Source of the DNA: Strongylocentrotus purpuratus
Taxonomy: Eukaryota; Echinodermata; Echinoidea; Camarodonta; Strongylocentrotidae
Direction: 5' to 3'
DNA: 64,000 nt
Assembly: GCF_000002235.5 (NCBI RefSeq)
Contig: NW_022145549.1
Location: 1,632,001-1,696,000 of the forward strand
Position numbers and translations under genes: made by a program. The notes under the pieces were generated by a model. That model was not told the origin of the DNA. It did not search any database and saw nothing but the letters and a program-made list of their open reading frames with translations. Below, piece by piece: positions 1-54,564 of the stretch (position 1 is its first letter; each line of letters starts with the position of its first letter).

Positions 1-2
1 AG

Positions 3-41863
<41,861 letters not shown>

Positions 41864-43505
41864 TACGTAAAGGAAAACGCCTTTAGGATCACAAGCAGTG
41901 TCAAACATTCCCAGAATAGAATGTATTGTAGCCAGCCAGCCAGGTGAAGATCAGCTAGGCAACCTGACCAGGAGCAGATATTAGTTTAAATCCATATTAG
42001 GCTACCGGGGGAGATCAGTGATAGGGCTATGCTTCGTATGTTGCCAGTGGAAAGGTGGGAACAAATATAAAGAGCTGTGCCCCATGAGATGCCAGCAGAA
42101 GTTCTTATATGAAGATAATCATGCCTTAAGCTCATCATTCAGAAAGAGCAGAGACTTGTAGAAAGCTTCTTACTATGGGCTCTGAGGGGATCATAAGATA
42201 GGTAGCCATTCACATCATCTTGTGCCACTAGTGAAAACACAGATATGCAGAGAATCATGGTATGTGCATGGGCTATCATCATGAAATCCATGTATTATAG
42301 CTGCTACATAAAGTGGAAGATCACATAGGTATCCAGCCACACCTGATTGGGCCATTAATGAAAGCACCAATGTGTCAAGAATTATGCCTATGTAGCCACA
42401 GTTACAGATTTCAGCAACCGCAGAGATTTGTAGAAAGGCACTTTTTCTTTGCTGCTGGGAAAAGATCCAACTTGCAGTCAGCCACAATTTCTTGAGCAAA
42501 AAGCAGAAGCACAGATATGTACAGAATCCGCTGGAGGCCATAAGTGACTTGCCAGGGATCAAACCCACAACATATGCATCTCCATTCAAGTGTCTAAACC
42601 ACTTGACTGCAACACCTCTACAAGTCCATTAGAACATTTCAACAAGGAGGAAAGTGAAATCACTGTTACTCAAGTCACAGAGCCACAGCTGTTGCTGTCT
42701 TCACCTTTCTGCACGATGACCTGTTTGCCACGTGTGATTTTAAATTTATTTGCACAAATTTTAGTCACCAATTGACAAAAGGGTTGTCTTGTGCTGTTGT
42801 GCACCACAATAGCTTTGCGAAATTAGTAATTTTGGGTCTTGTTTTTAGTGCCATAATCGTTTTAATCCCGGTATAGATAAATCATGCACTGGGAACATAA
42901 TTTCAAACCCCTCTGTAGATCCTTGGATATACCACTCTGGCCGGTGTATCTATCTTCACACACTCAGGCAGATTGACTTACTTACTTACTAACTTAGGTG
43001 CATAGGCGGTGTGTCCCCTAGCTAGCTCCCCTACGAGAATTCATGCTCCATTCTGATCTGCCCTGGGCTTGTTGCTGTGCCTCTTGTGTTGGCAATGCCA
43101 CATCGCACCTAACCTGGTTCTTTCATCTCGTTGGAGGGCATCCCCTAGGTAGGCGTGCATTAAAGTCATTCTGGGCAGATTATTTTTTGGCATAAAAAAA
43201 TAGCAGTGTTACTGATAATGAGGAGAATTTTTATCTCATTCTCTCTCACTCTCTCTGAGTGACATGAAGTGGTAAATAAATTAAGTTGCAGTGATTTTAT
43301 AGAATAGTATATGTTATAAGATGATGACGTAGATCCTGATCAAATGATTGGTTGAAAGCGTACACGTGACCAGGCATTTATTATGCCTAACGCGCAATTT
43401 GGATAATGACCGGTCATTAGTAAAATTTTATTATAAAACATCATTTCATAAAACGAATAAATTACAATCTTATAAAACAAATAATACACATGATTTGGTT
43501 CGGGC
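41864..43505 (+). other. KCNQ1 3' flank, probable 3'UTR
   Basis: Directly follows the stop codon. AATAAA at 43275-43280 is a possible polyadenylation signal, but the DNA is AT-rich and further AATAAA words occur downstream (for example near 47627 and 47941), so the transcript end cannot be placed. Open frames here are unsupported. Confidence 0.45.
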
Positions 43506-43614
43506 ATTAGTAAAATTACCCACACTAGGTACCTTAAAAACAGTCCAAACACTGTCGGCTACCGCCTCAGGCGTGTTAGACTCTTCCAAAGTTACCTTGT
43601 GTGGGTAATTCTTA
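43505..43614. repeat. inverted repeat, AATTACCCACAC arms
   Basis: AATTACCCACACTAGGTACC and, reverse complemented from the right arm, AATTACCCACACAAGGTAAC flank about 55 bp; a hairpin or small MITE of about 100 bp. Confidence 0.75.
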
Positions 43615-44877
43615 TTAATGTCCTCACTGCTGTGTATTATTTGTATATTTATCCATTTTCCACAGGGGAGCTGAAGTGCTCCAGGGAACTTTTGTAACAC
43701 TGCTATCAGAATACATTGATTAGAAGAGGTAAGATGGAGTATCTGTACTGTAGGTCTGTCCTCATGGGCCTGAATTTGCTAAATAACCCGCTTTTTTAAC
43801 CAGTTAATTTGCGACATCAGCCCACAGTTGAAATTTGCAGTACTTGGTCGAGAAAATATCCTGAGAAATCTTGGTCTCATTTCCAAAATGTCCCGCTATT
43901 TGGGAAATAGCGGGCTAATTTGGTTTAGATATATATACATTGTGAGGGATTTTATAGGCTGAAAAAGGTGCATAATGTTAGAGGCTGCAGGTTATACAAT
44001 ACACCCCCAGGAGAAACATATCTTTCTGTGGACTTTAAACGTGATTGATTAAACATGAATAGGGATATTATTCAAAGGGTCATTGTGCAGGCACTTGAGA
44101 TAAGTTACCATGTCTTTAATGCAGCATAGCTGTTATAGGAGATAAAGAGCTTTTTGTATCTTTATTAAATTTGGAGAGCTATAGCAACCATGTTTTTGTT
44201 GGGAAGTATTATTACATACATGTACTTGTAGTTATCATGTAATGAACAAAGGAATTGATACACGCACACATACATGTGAATGTAATTGTTCCAGCATTTT
44301 CCAAATAGATTCATTCATGTATGACAAACGCACAGCCTACTATTTATATTTATATTTATATACAGTCTTTGTCAAATATGCAAATACATGGTATTATATA
44401 CAAATAGCCATACTGTTTATCACATGATTTTGTTAGCAAGAACAAAGATTTGTAATTTATTAATCTTTATACTATACTGAGTTCTCAGTAACACATACAT
44501 TTTAGAGTGATTTTGTTTTTATTCACTTATTGAGGAAGGAAATTTTATATCAAGCAGCTTAATTCTGGGAGTAATTTTTATGTATTGTTTTGATATAGGT
44601 TCCTTTTTTATTCATAGGATTATAATTGTGCCTATAGTAAAAATCATGTAATAAATTCCCTATAAGGCCCGATCATGAGACCTATTAGGTATCCTCAAGA
44701 AGAAAGAAAAAAGTGGTATAAAACAAATTGTTGTCAGAAGATTTTCCTCACTCAACAACTCAGTTTGGGTTGTTTTTTTTGGAAGAAATTACAATGACGT
44801 TTTATTGTAAAAAATATTGTTGTCATTCTTTATTTGAAAATGTATAGTTTTAGTTTTATTTTATTATTTTTAACAGC
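43615..44877. other. gene-poor DNA
   Basis: Nothing recognised. Confidence 0.4.
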
Positions 44878-45197
44878 CCTGGGGGTGTTTCACAAAGATC
44901 CAAAGTCAAACTTAACTCTAAGTTGGACATTATGGAGAGCCATTAGTACCCTGAATATGAAATACATGTTTGTTCAAAAGCGAAAATTTAAGTATCTTAC
45001 AGTTTTTTAAAATTTCATATCAAGAACATGAAATCTACTTGATAATAGAAAATATGAATGATTTGAATCGACATTTTATGCCTTTTCAAGAAAATAACTT
45101 TTACAAAATATATTTTCATAGACTCTATTACAGCTTTTCATAATTGGTAAGTCCAAATTAGAGATAAGTTCAACTTAGGATCTTTGTGAAACACTTG
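44878..45197. mobile_element. MITE, GGGTGTTTCACAAAGATC-type ends
   Basis: The left end GGGGGTGTTTCACAAAGATC and the right end, reverse complemented, CAAGTGTTTCACAAAGATCC, run on imperfectly through AAGTTGGAC/AATTTGGAC; about 320 bp. Same end style as the elements at 11787 and 19659. Confidence 0.85.
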
Positions 45198-46041
45198 AGT
45201 TACAATGTTACTTATAAGGTGTGTGTTCTTACTAGTTTCCGCTATACATCATTTTAAAACTGACATAATCATAGTACAATGCTAATGATGCTTGATGGGT
45301 AGGGGGCGGAGGGATTATTGTGCATCTTTGTTTATTTCCCAAAAATACTACTTTTTATTCATAAATTGTACTTTTATATATTATTTTAAAGATATTTTTG
45401 TATAGAATGTGTGTTGCCTATATTAGAACTTCCAAGAGATGTAACACTTTCATTTATCAAATATATGAAACTTAATGTGAAACTCCTTAGAGGAATTCCA
45501 TAATTATGGAAATAATTCCACACAGTGGGATCTCTCCATGTTTCCATTACATCTAGCTATACAAGGTCATTTGGTCTATCTGTAATTACTGGCCTAACAG
45601 GCTTTTTACAAACTAACGAACACAGATTTTGATAAATGTATGGAAATGACTACATCAAAAATCTGAAAAAGGTATTTAAATCACAAGACAACTTTGATGT
45701 TGTGAATGTAGGAGAAGGAGTCATATCAACTTAATTTTCAATATTGTTTAAGTTCTAGTTATATGAACAAAATGGGAGAAAATTGCTTCCATATTTTGAA
45801 TTTTTTTAGAGAGAAATGAGGAGCCATACCCATAGCTTCACGAGCTAAATCTTACCTGCAAAAAAACAATTTCCTCTCGTGGAGGAAAATTATTGAATGT
45901 GAGAATGTAATATTACTCTGTTTACCAGCAGATAAATATAATTGATTAGTCATTAAGTTTATGATGCTTTACAGTAATACTGAAACAGTAGCGTGACATA
46001 CATGTATGCTCCTCTGAATATTGCTCTCAAGTCAGTGTTCA
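45198..46041. other. gene-poor DNA
   Basis: Nothing recognised. Confidence 0.4.
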
Positions 46042-46333
46042 TACTAGCCTTTTGACAAGGCCTTGTGACTCGGCTATTTTCTACGCAAATCAGCGGCTGA
46101 GATGAGTCTAGCCGGCAATGAAGAGAGATCTAGAGACCCGGGGTTTACGCCTGATCGAGTGACGCCACTCGCTCTTGCGTTCACTGTTGTTGTTGTTTTG
46201 GTTTATAGGCGTTTATCATTCAGGAGTGAATATTTACGCCTCTTCTCGGGTTTTTGCGATTAGTCTCTTTTTAGTCGCTCGGTGTCAGATACAAATATAA
46301 TTATCAGACACTAGGCCTTGTCTAAAGGCTAGT
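46042..46333. mobile_element. MITE, ACTAGCCTTT(T/A)GACAAGGCC ends
   Basis: The left end ACTAGCCTTTTGACAAGGCC and the right end, reverse complemented, ACTAGCCTTTAGACAAGGCC, with later inverted words GACTCGGC and GACACCGAGCG. About 292 bp, GC-richer than its flanks, no coding capacity. Confidence 0.82.
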
Positions 46334-48035
46334 GTCATACATGATCAGAATTCCTTACTTCAGTCTTGTATCTAACAGTATAGCCTACCTACCCCGAACA
46401 CAACCCCAACTTTATACCTTTGATAAAATAAAGCCCAATTAAAGCAATAATTGTCGTTGGTGCAAATGTTGGATCACCATGTAAATAGCCCCCTAATATT
46501 TTGTAATGCTTGTGACTGTTCATATTGGTTCAATTTATTATAATTATCACTTAGTAGAAGAGGGAGGAAAAGGAAGTATATCCAAGCCATGATACTATAT
46601 TTTTCTTTCTGTAAATCACAAATAATTCATCCTCTCTGTCTACTCTACATCACACTGAGGGTCTGTAGTTCAAATATCACTAGCGATATTATTTCCAATA
46701 TTGTGTTTGTTTCTAATTAAATCAATAACATGAACTTTGTTTGAATTTGTCATGTTTCACAATATTTTACTTTATGTTAAATTTGTGTATATGAGTTTGC
46801 TAGATGAATCATTAAGCTTTGATTTGATTTACCATATACATGTACCCACATCAAGCATTGCCAAGATGGTGACTCTATGGTGAATAGACGTTACGAGAAA
46901 ACCACTGCACTCTGACTTATTGGATTGTTTTTGTGAGTTAAATACAAGGATGGTTTCTGTAACGTTTTTTAAAGATGTCTTTAGCCTGGCAATAATGATA
47001 TTTTGTGACTATTTATTATATAATTCTTATTTTCCGTAGAGTCACTGTCAAAATCAATATAGTTTTCATCTTTCCCCCGAAGGTAGTTTAGCCTAATGTA
47101 GTGGCACAACAAGATGTATCTGGAACGCAAACTGCATAATTGGTGATAATCATATGATCACTTTATTTCACAGAATCACATCGTTAGGATAGGGCGCTGG
47201 TAAATGCATACCGGTATACTTTCTTCATGAGAATATGTTAGCTAATTTTTCATTCAGATGTGTAAAAAAGAAGAACTTTTAATTAACAAACACTATCTAT
47301 ATCCATGTTGCGTTCCGGAAGCGTCTTTTTGTGCATATCGCTTTGAAAACCTGCCTGTATTGAGATGAGTAGATTGTCATACATGTTTGTTTTGCACTCT
47401 ACCCTTCGTAATAAACTGATTGCTATTTGGACAATCATGTGTGGAGGTATATTCACATGCCAGTATACACTGTGTTTGCATGGGCTTTGGATAGGAAAGC
47501 TGCACATACATGGTAATGTGAAGCATACAGGAATGTTATATTCTTGTGTTCCAATTATTCATTTGTTGTTAAACATTCCACTCCTGTTTTGTGCAGTGAT
47601 TCAAACAATTATTGTATCAAAAGGCAATAAAATGATAATCATTTCAACAAATTTTTGATTGAATTTGATTTTTTTTTTTTATAGATACACCAAAGATTTT
47701 TGCATTTTATCCTACTGTAACCATTTTGTTTTTCTTCCGAGAAAGAGGTTGAACATGATTATGTTGAAGTATTTATTTGATTATAAACATGGTATTATAT
47801 ACACATTTAGATAGAAGTCAGAGTGATTATTAAATAAAAGAGATAGAGCGGCGTGGTATTGGGCACACTCATTTCCCAATGATTTTTATGATATATAACT
47901 ATCGTGATAATGTGATGTTATATATGATACATTATGATACAATAAAATTATTCTTTCTGAACTAAATACGGTGCCTGATCATGAATGTCATTCATGTGTT
48001 CTTTACATTGAGAATTAGTATGGCTAGTTTTTCCT
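46334..48035. other. gene-poor DNA
   Basis: Contains a copy of the CCCAAC/GTTGGATCACC dispersed repeat at about 46380-46480. Frames at 47283-47658 overlap on both strands and are unsupported. Confidence 0.4.
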
Positions 48036-48039
48036 TGCC

Positions 48040-49108
48040 GTGAAAAGGGTAATTATCAGAGGTGAAAATGGGGCACTCACCCGGGATGAAAAAAGCACTT
48101 ATGAGAAAGGAAAATCGGCATTTGACGACGTAAAAGATGCAACCATTAGATTTTGATAGGGGCATTTATGAAAAAGGGATAGGTTCCTTATATTTAAGAA
48201 AGGAAAAGGGCACGTATATCATTGTTAAAAGGGATAATTATCAGAGGTGAAAAAAGGGCACTTATCGCATCTGAAAAGGGGCGCTGACTATATGTGAAAA
48301 GAGGCACTTATGAGAATGAAAAAGGGGCACTAATAATAAAGGGAAATGTGCATTTGTTGAAAGAAAAGAGGCATTGATCAGATTTTGATAGGGGCATTTA
48401 TTGGAGGGCGAAAGGGGGCTTTATGAAAAGGGGAAGAGGCACTTATATGAAGGAAAAAGAGCATTTATTACGAAGGAAAAGGAGCACGTGTCAAAATAAA
48501 AGGGGCTGTTATTAGAGATGAATAGGGTCATTTACCAAACATGAAAAGGGGCACTAGTATGAGAATGAAAAAGGACTATTTTCATAGGTGAAAAGGGGTA
48601 TTTATGAAAAGGAGAAGGGTTTTTTTTAATTGGGGCACTTATCATAAGGAAAAGGGGCACTTATTATAAGGGGAAGGGGCACATGTGAAAAAATAAGATG
48701 CACTTATCCAAGTTAAAAAGGGGTAGTTATTAAAAGGGAAAGGGGTAATTTTCAAAGTAAACGGGCACCTCTAAGATTTAAATAGGGCAATTATCAGAGG
48801 TGAAGGGGGCGCCTAACAAATGTGAAAAGGGGCGCATTCGTACCCGAAAAGGGGCACTTACTAGAGATTAAAAAGAGCACTTATGAGAATTGAAAATGGA
48901 AAAATTGCAAAGGAAACTGGAAACTTGCCAGGGAAAAGAGGTACGTTACAAAATAAAAGGGGCACATATCAGAGGTAGAAAGGGGAGGGGGCACTTTTAA
49001 AAATTAATAGAAGCACTTTTTATGTAAAAAGGGGCGTTTCTTATAATGTTAAAGGGGCACTTTTCCTATGTAAAGAGGGGCACTTTAAAAAGGGGCCCCG
49101 CCTCTGCA
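48040..49108. repeat. degenerate ~25-30-bp array, GAAAAGGGGCACTTAT-type units
   Basis: Roughly forty units built around GAAAAGGGGCACTTAT plus a variable part such as CAGAGGT or GAGAATG over 1.07 kb. Units differ in length and sequence, so the array is old. No stable frame. Confidence 0.85.
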
Positions 49109-49319
49109 ACCATTAACAATATTCAACCTGTAACATGCTTTTGTTTTGGTATGTTTACCTCAGACATTTTTCCTCTGACATTTTTACACCGAGCCGTTTT
49201 GACAATGGCAGGTCAAAATCCATGTGCCAGATTTGGGTAAAACCATACGCCAAGGTCAAACGCAATCACGACGAAACTGAAGGAAACACAAACTTCAGAG
49301 TGGGGTGATGCGGATTGAT

Positions 49320-49752
49320 TTTTTGTCTACCCCCCGTCCCCTCCCCTCCCCCCTCCCCCTCTCCCTTGTTGGCGGGAAAAATCGCAACTGATCCCCCCAC
49401 CTTTCTTCTTTCTCTTTTTTGTTTCCCTTTCTCTCCTCTTTCCCTTTCCCTTCTCTCTATTTTAGGTTTGCTGGGGGGGGGGGGGGGTAGGCAAGGGCCT
49501 TTTGACCCCACCCCTCCCACCGGATCAACACGTTGTTGGCGGAATAAATCGCAACTGATCTACCCTTCTTTTTCACACTTTTCTTTTCTTCTTCCTCTTT
49601 TTTTTGTTCCATATTAGCTCCCCCCTTTCCCTTTCCCTTCCTTTTTTTTGGCGGGGGCGGGGGGGGGGGGGCAAGGCCCTCTCGCCCCCCCCCCAATTTC
49701 CTACTTTTCCCCTCTTTTCTTTTCATCTTTCTCTTCTTTCTTTCCCTTTCCC

Positions 49753-49786
<34 letters not shown>

Positions 49787-49835
49787 TTTCGCGGGGGGGG
49801 GGGGGGGGGGGGCTGGACCTTGTGCCCCTTCACCT
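49320..49835. repeat. three homopolymer-rich modules (poly-C/T then poly-G)
   Basis: Modules with TTGGCGG-A(A/T)AAATCGCAACTGATC (at about 49368 and 49534), long CT stretches, then poly-G and GGCAAGGGCC / GGCAAGGCCC / GGCTGGACC. Open frames on both strands are proline-, glycine- or arginine-rich shadows. Confidence 0.8.
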
Positions 49836-51295
49836 CTGAAAAGAGAGGAAAAAAATCCTATTGGAAGCAACTACATGCGTTTCATTTATTTAAAAAAAAG
49901 GGAATTGTCCATAAAAATCCAATTTTACTGTATTTCGGGGAGTTAAGGAGTGGTCTTACCAAGCCCTTTTACACGAAAAGCAAAGTATCATGTTGTGGTA
50001 ATTATAATTTCAATCATATAACAATTTTCAGGAGAAAAAATGGCTAAAAGGTTGTACGACTCAAATGTTGTTCTTGTATACTGGCACTCAGTAACCCCAC
50101 CCCTCTTTTTTCTGTTTTCTGTGGGGATTTTACATATATATTTCACTGACATTTCAGCAGATTAAAAATGTCGGTTTAATTATTTGTTCCAGAGTTAAGA
50201 AAAAAAACTACCAAAATCAGCCAATCGTAATGGGGTTAGCAAAAATGTATGACCTCCAAACGAAAGTCCTTTCCTTTTGTTATTACCAGTCATGGATGCC
50301 AAATGAAAAAGTAAGAGGTAAGGCAAAGTGTACAGTTTCTGGATTCAGCATGATAAGATCAGTAATTTGATATGCATTTTGCTACAAAGTCAGGCATTTG
50401 TAAAGTAAGTAGTGGGAAGATGAACAATGAGACTGGGAAAATAAACATAACAAGCCTTATTAATTAATAGCAGCCAGAAATTTAAAAAATAAAATTCAGA
50501 ACGAGACTGGAAAGAATAAAACCCCTGTTGCAAGATTTCTGTCCTCTTATGCATACCTTTATTATTTTCAGCATAATTTTGACATTTAGTCCATTGAAAC
50601 AAATTATTATTGAAAAAACACTTTTAGATGTACATACTAGTTCAATTCAATTTAGTTACATTCAATTCCAATAAAATATTTAGAAAAACACACAATAAAA
50701 TCATGACAGAATAACAGCATAAGCCGAATCTATTTTATTTGTTTCATCAATTTGTTTGCTAGTAGGGTAGTTATGATCTACCCGACTGTGTACTTGTCTA
50801 TATCTAATTTTGTTGAAATGCTTTTTAATACATGTAAAACTTGCAATGTAATTTAGCTTTCGGGCTACCATTTTGAAGTTGTCTAATAAAAAAAAATCCA
50901 TTCTACTACTACAAAATAAGGTAAAATGATCAAACAATAAAGCGATACATCAGATAACAACAAAAGATTTACAAAAGCATTATTGGAATTGAGTGGCCAT
51001 AAAAAAAAAACATGAGGATTTGTCGAGAAGACCACGCTTAATAAAGGTAAAATAAGTTGCATTGAACATTCAAGATAATATAGAAAATTTAACAGATAAA
51101 AGAGTACTATTAAGGAATAAATAATTACGAATATATGACATACCGGTACTAAAAAAAGAACCAAAGTATTACCGCACAAACCCACTAAGGACAATAGTAA
51201 TACAAGGCAGTAAATCAAGAATTCAAAATTTCAAACACTTGTGATTAAATACGATTTGAGTTTACTTTTAAAAGTATTCATCTATTAAACCTTAC
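49836..51295. other. gene-poor DNA
   Basis: Hydrophobic minus-strand frame at 50883-51218 (111 codons) has no recognised family. Nothing else. Confidence 0.4.
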
Positions 51296-52030
51296 TGTAC
51301 TGGGGAGGGGGGGGGGCCTGGGAGGACCCCCCACAACATTTTCGGAGATTGCGCTGCAACCGCTTGGAATTTTGAATTGTCGTTTCATGACTTTTTTCCC
51401 TCAAGTCTTACGCACATTTTTATACCATTTTCGTCGAAATCGGATATACCTGTAAGGTGTTACGTAACAATTAGTATGCGCATGTTATCAAAAAGTGCTA
51501 TAATTGCATTATTCATGTACAAGCAGAAATGAGAATATGAATTGATATCAAATTGCTTTTATATGTTACTCAAAGTAACTTGATGTATTCCAGAACAAAA
51601 GAATACATTAGAAATAAAACAATCGATATAATAAGAAATAAAAAACAATAAAATACATAAGATAAGATAAGATAAAATAAATAAGATGATGAATTTCGAA
51701 TACGTAGTTTGCATATGCATAATTTATGCAAATTAACCTAGATGCATTTTCAAATATCATAAAAATAATGAAACCTCATGAATTTGAGATGAAGGAAACA
51801 TTTATTCTATACATTTTCAAGATTCTTCACAAGTCAACAGACAAATGTGTAGAGTTTTCTGTAAAATGCATAAAATTAGCATTTTGCATAATTAATTAGA
51901 CTGTAATGACACAAATTTGCATATTAGGAAAAAAATAATTATACCATCTTGTTTCTTACGTAAATATCTACAAACATGCAAATTTTCATGTTTATCGGGA
52001 GCCCCCCCCCCCCTCCCCCAGTCAGTGAGG
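51296..52030. mobile_element. possible TIR element with poly-G/poly-C ends
   Basis: TACTGGGGAGGGGGGGGGGC at 51299 is inverted relative to GCCCCCCCCCCCCTCCCCCAGT at about 52001-52023. The intervening DNA is AT-rich without a gene. The match rests largely on low-complexity ends. Confidence 0.45.
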
Positions 52031-53300
52031 TGCTCAAAATAGCCCAGTAGAGAAAGGGTTAGACTTTATTTCTAGTGGAAGATTATTAAGTGATACTACA
52101 CGCCAAATTGATTGAAAACCAGGTAAAGATTCTGCATAACGTTTAATGTAATATAGTTTTCAATGATATTTCAGTGAAGAAATTTCAATGTTGAATCATA
52201 GTATGCAAAACTTTTGGATATATTTCTGGATATGTTTCCTGTTATATTAAATTTGTTAATGTTAAAGTCAGATAAAATTGATATGCCATTAAGGTACTGC
52301 ATTTTAATAGAACATTTGAATGTACTGTTTCACCAGAGTACTTCGATGTTTATCGAAAGGATATTATATACTGGGAGTCATGCGCACAAAGGTGAAGTGC
52401 CTTCCTGAAGATTTTTCCTCGGGTTTTAAAAAAAACACTTATTTTCCAAACTCTGACTTACATTTTATGACTTTACTTTTATTGCATTCCCTTGGAGTGA
52501 CTTGGTGCATGTATTGAGTCATTAAATAACATTTGATTTTGAGTGAATGAGTAATATGAAACGTGAAATTATTTTTCATGTGAGATAAAATAAGCATAGG
52601 TCTATGATGAGTGGGGTACATCCTGTTATCACTGATTCTTTGACTGAGTAAAGCATTACTCACTAAATTAGGTGGAGCAATTTACTCACCACATTTGGTT
52701 AAACAACAAACTTATTTTAGTAAATACAGAAATCCTCCTTTGTTATGTCTCCATAGTGTCATTGATTTATTTGGGTATTTTGGTCAGTAGAATTACCCAA
52801 ATATTTTAGTTCTAATTTGTTTTGTGCATAAGCCACTAAAGGGTAAATCGAGGGTTCAGTGACACAAAGACGTAACTCCACCAACACCCCATTAAAGTCA
52901 TTGCCTAGTAAAACATAGATTTAACTCCTTAAGGCCCGAGTGCTCAGTGACACAAACCACTTTTTTCAAAATGGCCCAAATGGAGTTACGTCTTTTGTGG
53001 TACAACAAAATGTGGCCTCAAGCGAGAATTGAGCACTCGGTACTCGGACAGATGCCCTGCACTTCCACAGTAGTGTACTGAACTCGGGTAGCAACTCCCA
53101 GGGGTCGTGCGCCATTCCCAGGCACTTACCACTCAAAGTCCATGAGCCCTGCTCAACAGACCAATCGTTGAGCTACTGTATGTTGAGCAGGGTCGAGGAG
53201 CCATATTTCCTCAACTGACCAATCTACGGGCCCTGTTGGGGACGAAGCATCGTGACGTCATCTTTATCCACGGAATTGGAATTGTCGAAAAAGTGATTAT
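52031..53300. other. gene-poor DNA with an inverted repeat
   Basis: CACAAAGACGTAACTCCA at 52873 is inverted as TGGAGTTACGTCTTTTGTG at about 52981-53000, a stem with a ~90-bp loop. No gene seen. Confidence 0.55.
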
Positions 53301-53307
53301 CATTTCG

Positions 53308-53402
53308 TCCCTATTTTCACAAAGTGACGGTAGTGAGGAAAATCGCATTCAATTTGCGTGCGGATTTTTCCTCACCACCGTCACTTCGTGAAAATAGGAA
53401 CG
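53308..53402. repeat. 95-bp inverted repeat (arms ~42 bp)
   Basis: CCTATTTTCACAAAGTGACG-GTAGTGAGGAAAA pairs with its reverse complement TTTTTCCTCAC-ACCGTCACTTCGTGAAAATAGG across a loop of about 12 bases. It lies about 350 bp upstream of the first exon-like ORF of the cluster. Confidence 0.85.
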
Positions 53403-53760
53403 ATTTGTGTATTTGAAGGATTTTCTCATCAAATACCACACAATTTTTTGAAGAGAGGGAATCTGCAGAAGAGTATCAGTATCCTCTACCGTATCCATCT
53501 TTGTTGTGCTCTGAACTTCCTTGACAAGTAAGAATGCATGAATTTTATTTTTCGAGCTCGGCTAGCGAAAACCATTATTCCAGCACTATACATGTAATTC
53601 TACGTGTATGTTGTAAAGAATTGTGTAATGCAATGATAACAGTTAGCCTATCCGGTTATCATGTTTAACTTTAAAGTTTAGTACAAATATAAAGGTCCAA
53701 GTAGTCTATATAGACCTTTTAAATGTTGGTGTGTGTTCATGTGTGTTCTCCTTTTATACA

Positions 53761-53928
53761 GGAATAAAGGTGCTTTGCCTAAAGCTATGTATGGATAAGG
53801 GACGATGCCTATGGCCATGCAAGTGCCCATGCCGTGCATGTTATTTGTCAACAACGCATTTAACGAGCGAATGGAGGCAGTTTGGGTTGAGAGAACAGTT
53901 ACTTAAGACCTATCAAACGATCTACTAG
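53761..53928 (+). CDS. small Cys-rich exon, unrecognised
   Basis: Follows an acceptor-like TTTTATACAG ending at 53760 and is open to TAG at 53926-53928. In this frame it reads KVLCLKLCMDKGRCLWPCKC then PCRACYLST, with seven cysteines in about 25 residues, and ends EWRQFGLREQLLKTYQTIY. I do not recognise the family. It could be a terminal exon, an exon of the downstream cluster, or chance; the acceptor is the only structural support. Confidence 0.3.
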   Translation, partial: GIKVLCLKLCMDKGRCLWPCKCPCRACYLSTTHLTSEWRQFGLREQLLKTYQTIY

Positions 53929-54011
53929 TTTGTGCCATGAAATGATTAGCTGATATATTTACTTATCGTTCTTTCTTTGCTATACTTTATTTTCAGGTCC
54001 AAAAACTGAAG

Positions 54012-54197
54012 ATGGAGACAAATCATAAATGTAGGATTTGTAACCAGACATTTTCTGTGAAGTCCAACTTAACTCGACACATGAAAACTCATGAGGAGAA
54101 TACTCTCAAATGTTCATTTTGTGAGAAGATTTTCACTTTAAAGCAGAACCTTGCCAGCCATACCAAGATACATCTGTATCCCAAACTTTGTCTATAG
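54012..54197 (+). CDS. two-finger C2H2 zinc-finger exon
   Basis: Starts with ATG 14 bases after a TTATTTTCAG acceptor and ends at TAG 54195-54197 (61 residues). Two classical C2H2 fingers: C7-x2-C10-x12-H23-x3-H27 (CRICNQTFSVKSNLTRHMKTH) split by an EENTLK linker from C34-x2-C37-x12-H50-x3-H54. These fold around zinc and usually bind DNA or RNA. Either a tiny protein or the N-terminal exon of the downstream transposon-like locus, because another domain of that locus begins within 100 bp in a shifted frame. Confidence 0.65.
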   Translation: METNHKCRICNQTFSVKSNLTRHMKTHEENTLKCSFCEKIFTLKQNLASHTKIHLYPKLCL

Positions 54198-54223
54198 ATT
54201 CAGGCATGAAGAGGCGAGGCTGA

Positions 54224-54502
54224 AGTCTTCTGCAGAAGCCGAGAAGATTAAAGCAGCCCAAACAAAAAGATGAGCGCTGGCCAGATCTAAAGACGGCAGA
54301 GAGTGCTGCAAGGGAGTTAGGGCACGAGCTGTGGAGAGCCTGCCTTGTAATCACCTTTGGCCAGTATGCCAGCCAAACATTCAAGTGTCTACTTGAAAAC
54401 GATGTTGGCTGGGTTGTGTGGCTGCTTCACAAATTTCACCGGGAGGGAGAAAAGTGCACTCGTCTAAAATGGCAGAAGGAACGGCTCCTAGAATGGGTGT
54501 GA
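54224..54502 (+). pseudogene. transposon-protein fragment, LLENDVGW domain, copy 1
   Basis: Open from after a stop at 54221-54223 to TGA 54500-54502, no ATG of its own. The core reads TFGQYASQTFKCLLENDVGW, VVWLLHKFHREGEK and LKWQKERLLEWV. A second copy lies at 56245-56395 (HFKWLLENDVGYVLWLLDKF then LRWQKERLLELVEAFP), so this is a real duplicated domain. I recall similar N-terminal segments in large uncharacterised proteins of fish and invertebrates that also carry the domains found downstream here; the name is uncertain. Confidence 0.6.
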
Positions 54503-54564
54503 GAATTTTCAAGTGTCAAGGTTCATCTGGAGAATTGACTGAAGGTTAGAAATCATTTTAACTC

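Noticed and set aside
49266..50047. Pro/Gly/Arg-rich ORFs on both strands
   Set aside because: Shadows of poly-C/poly-G and CT-rich modules.
50883..51218. 111-residue hydrophobic minus-strand ORF that could look like a membrane protein
   Set aside because: AT-rich sequence with Leu/Phe bias expected by chance; no conserved motif.
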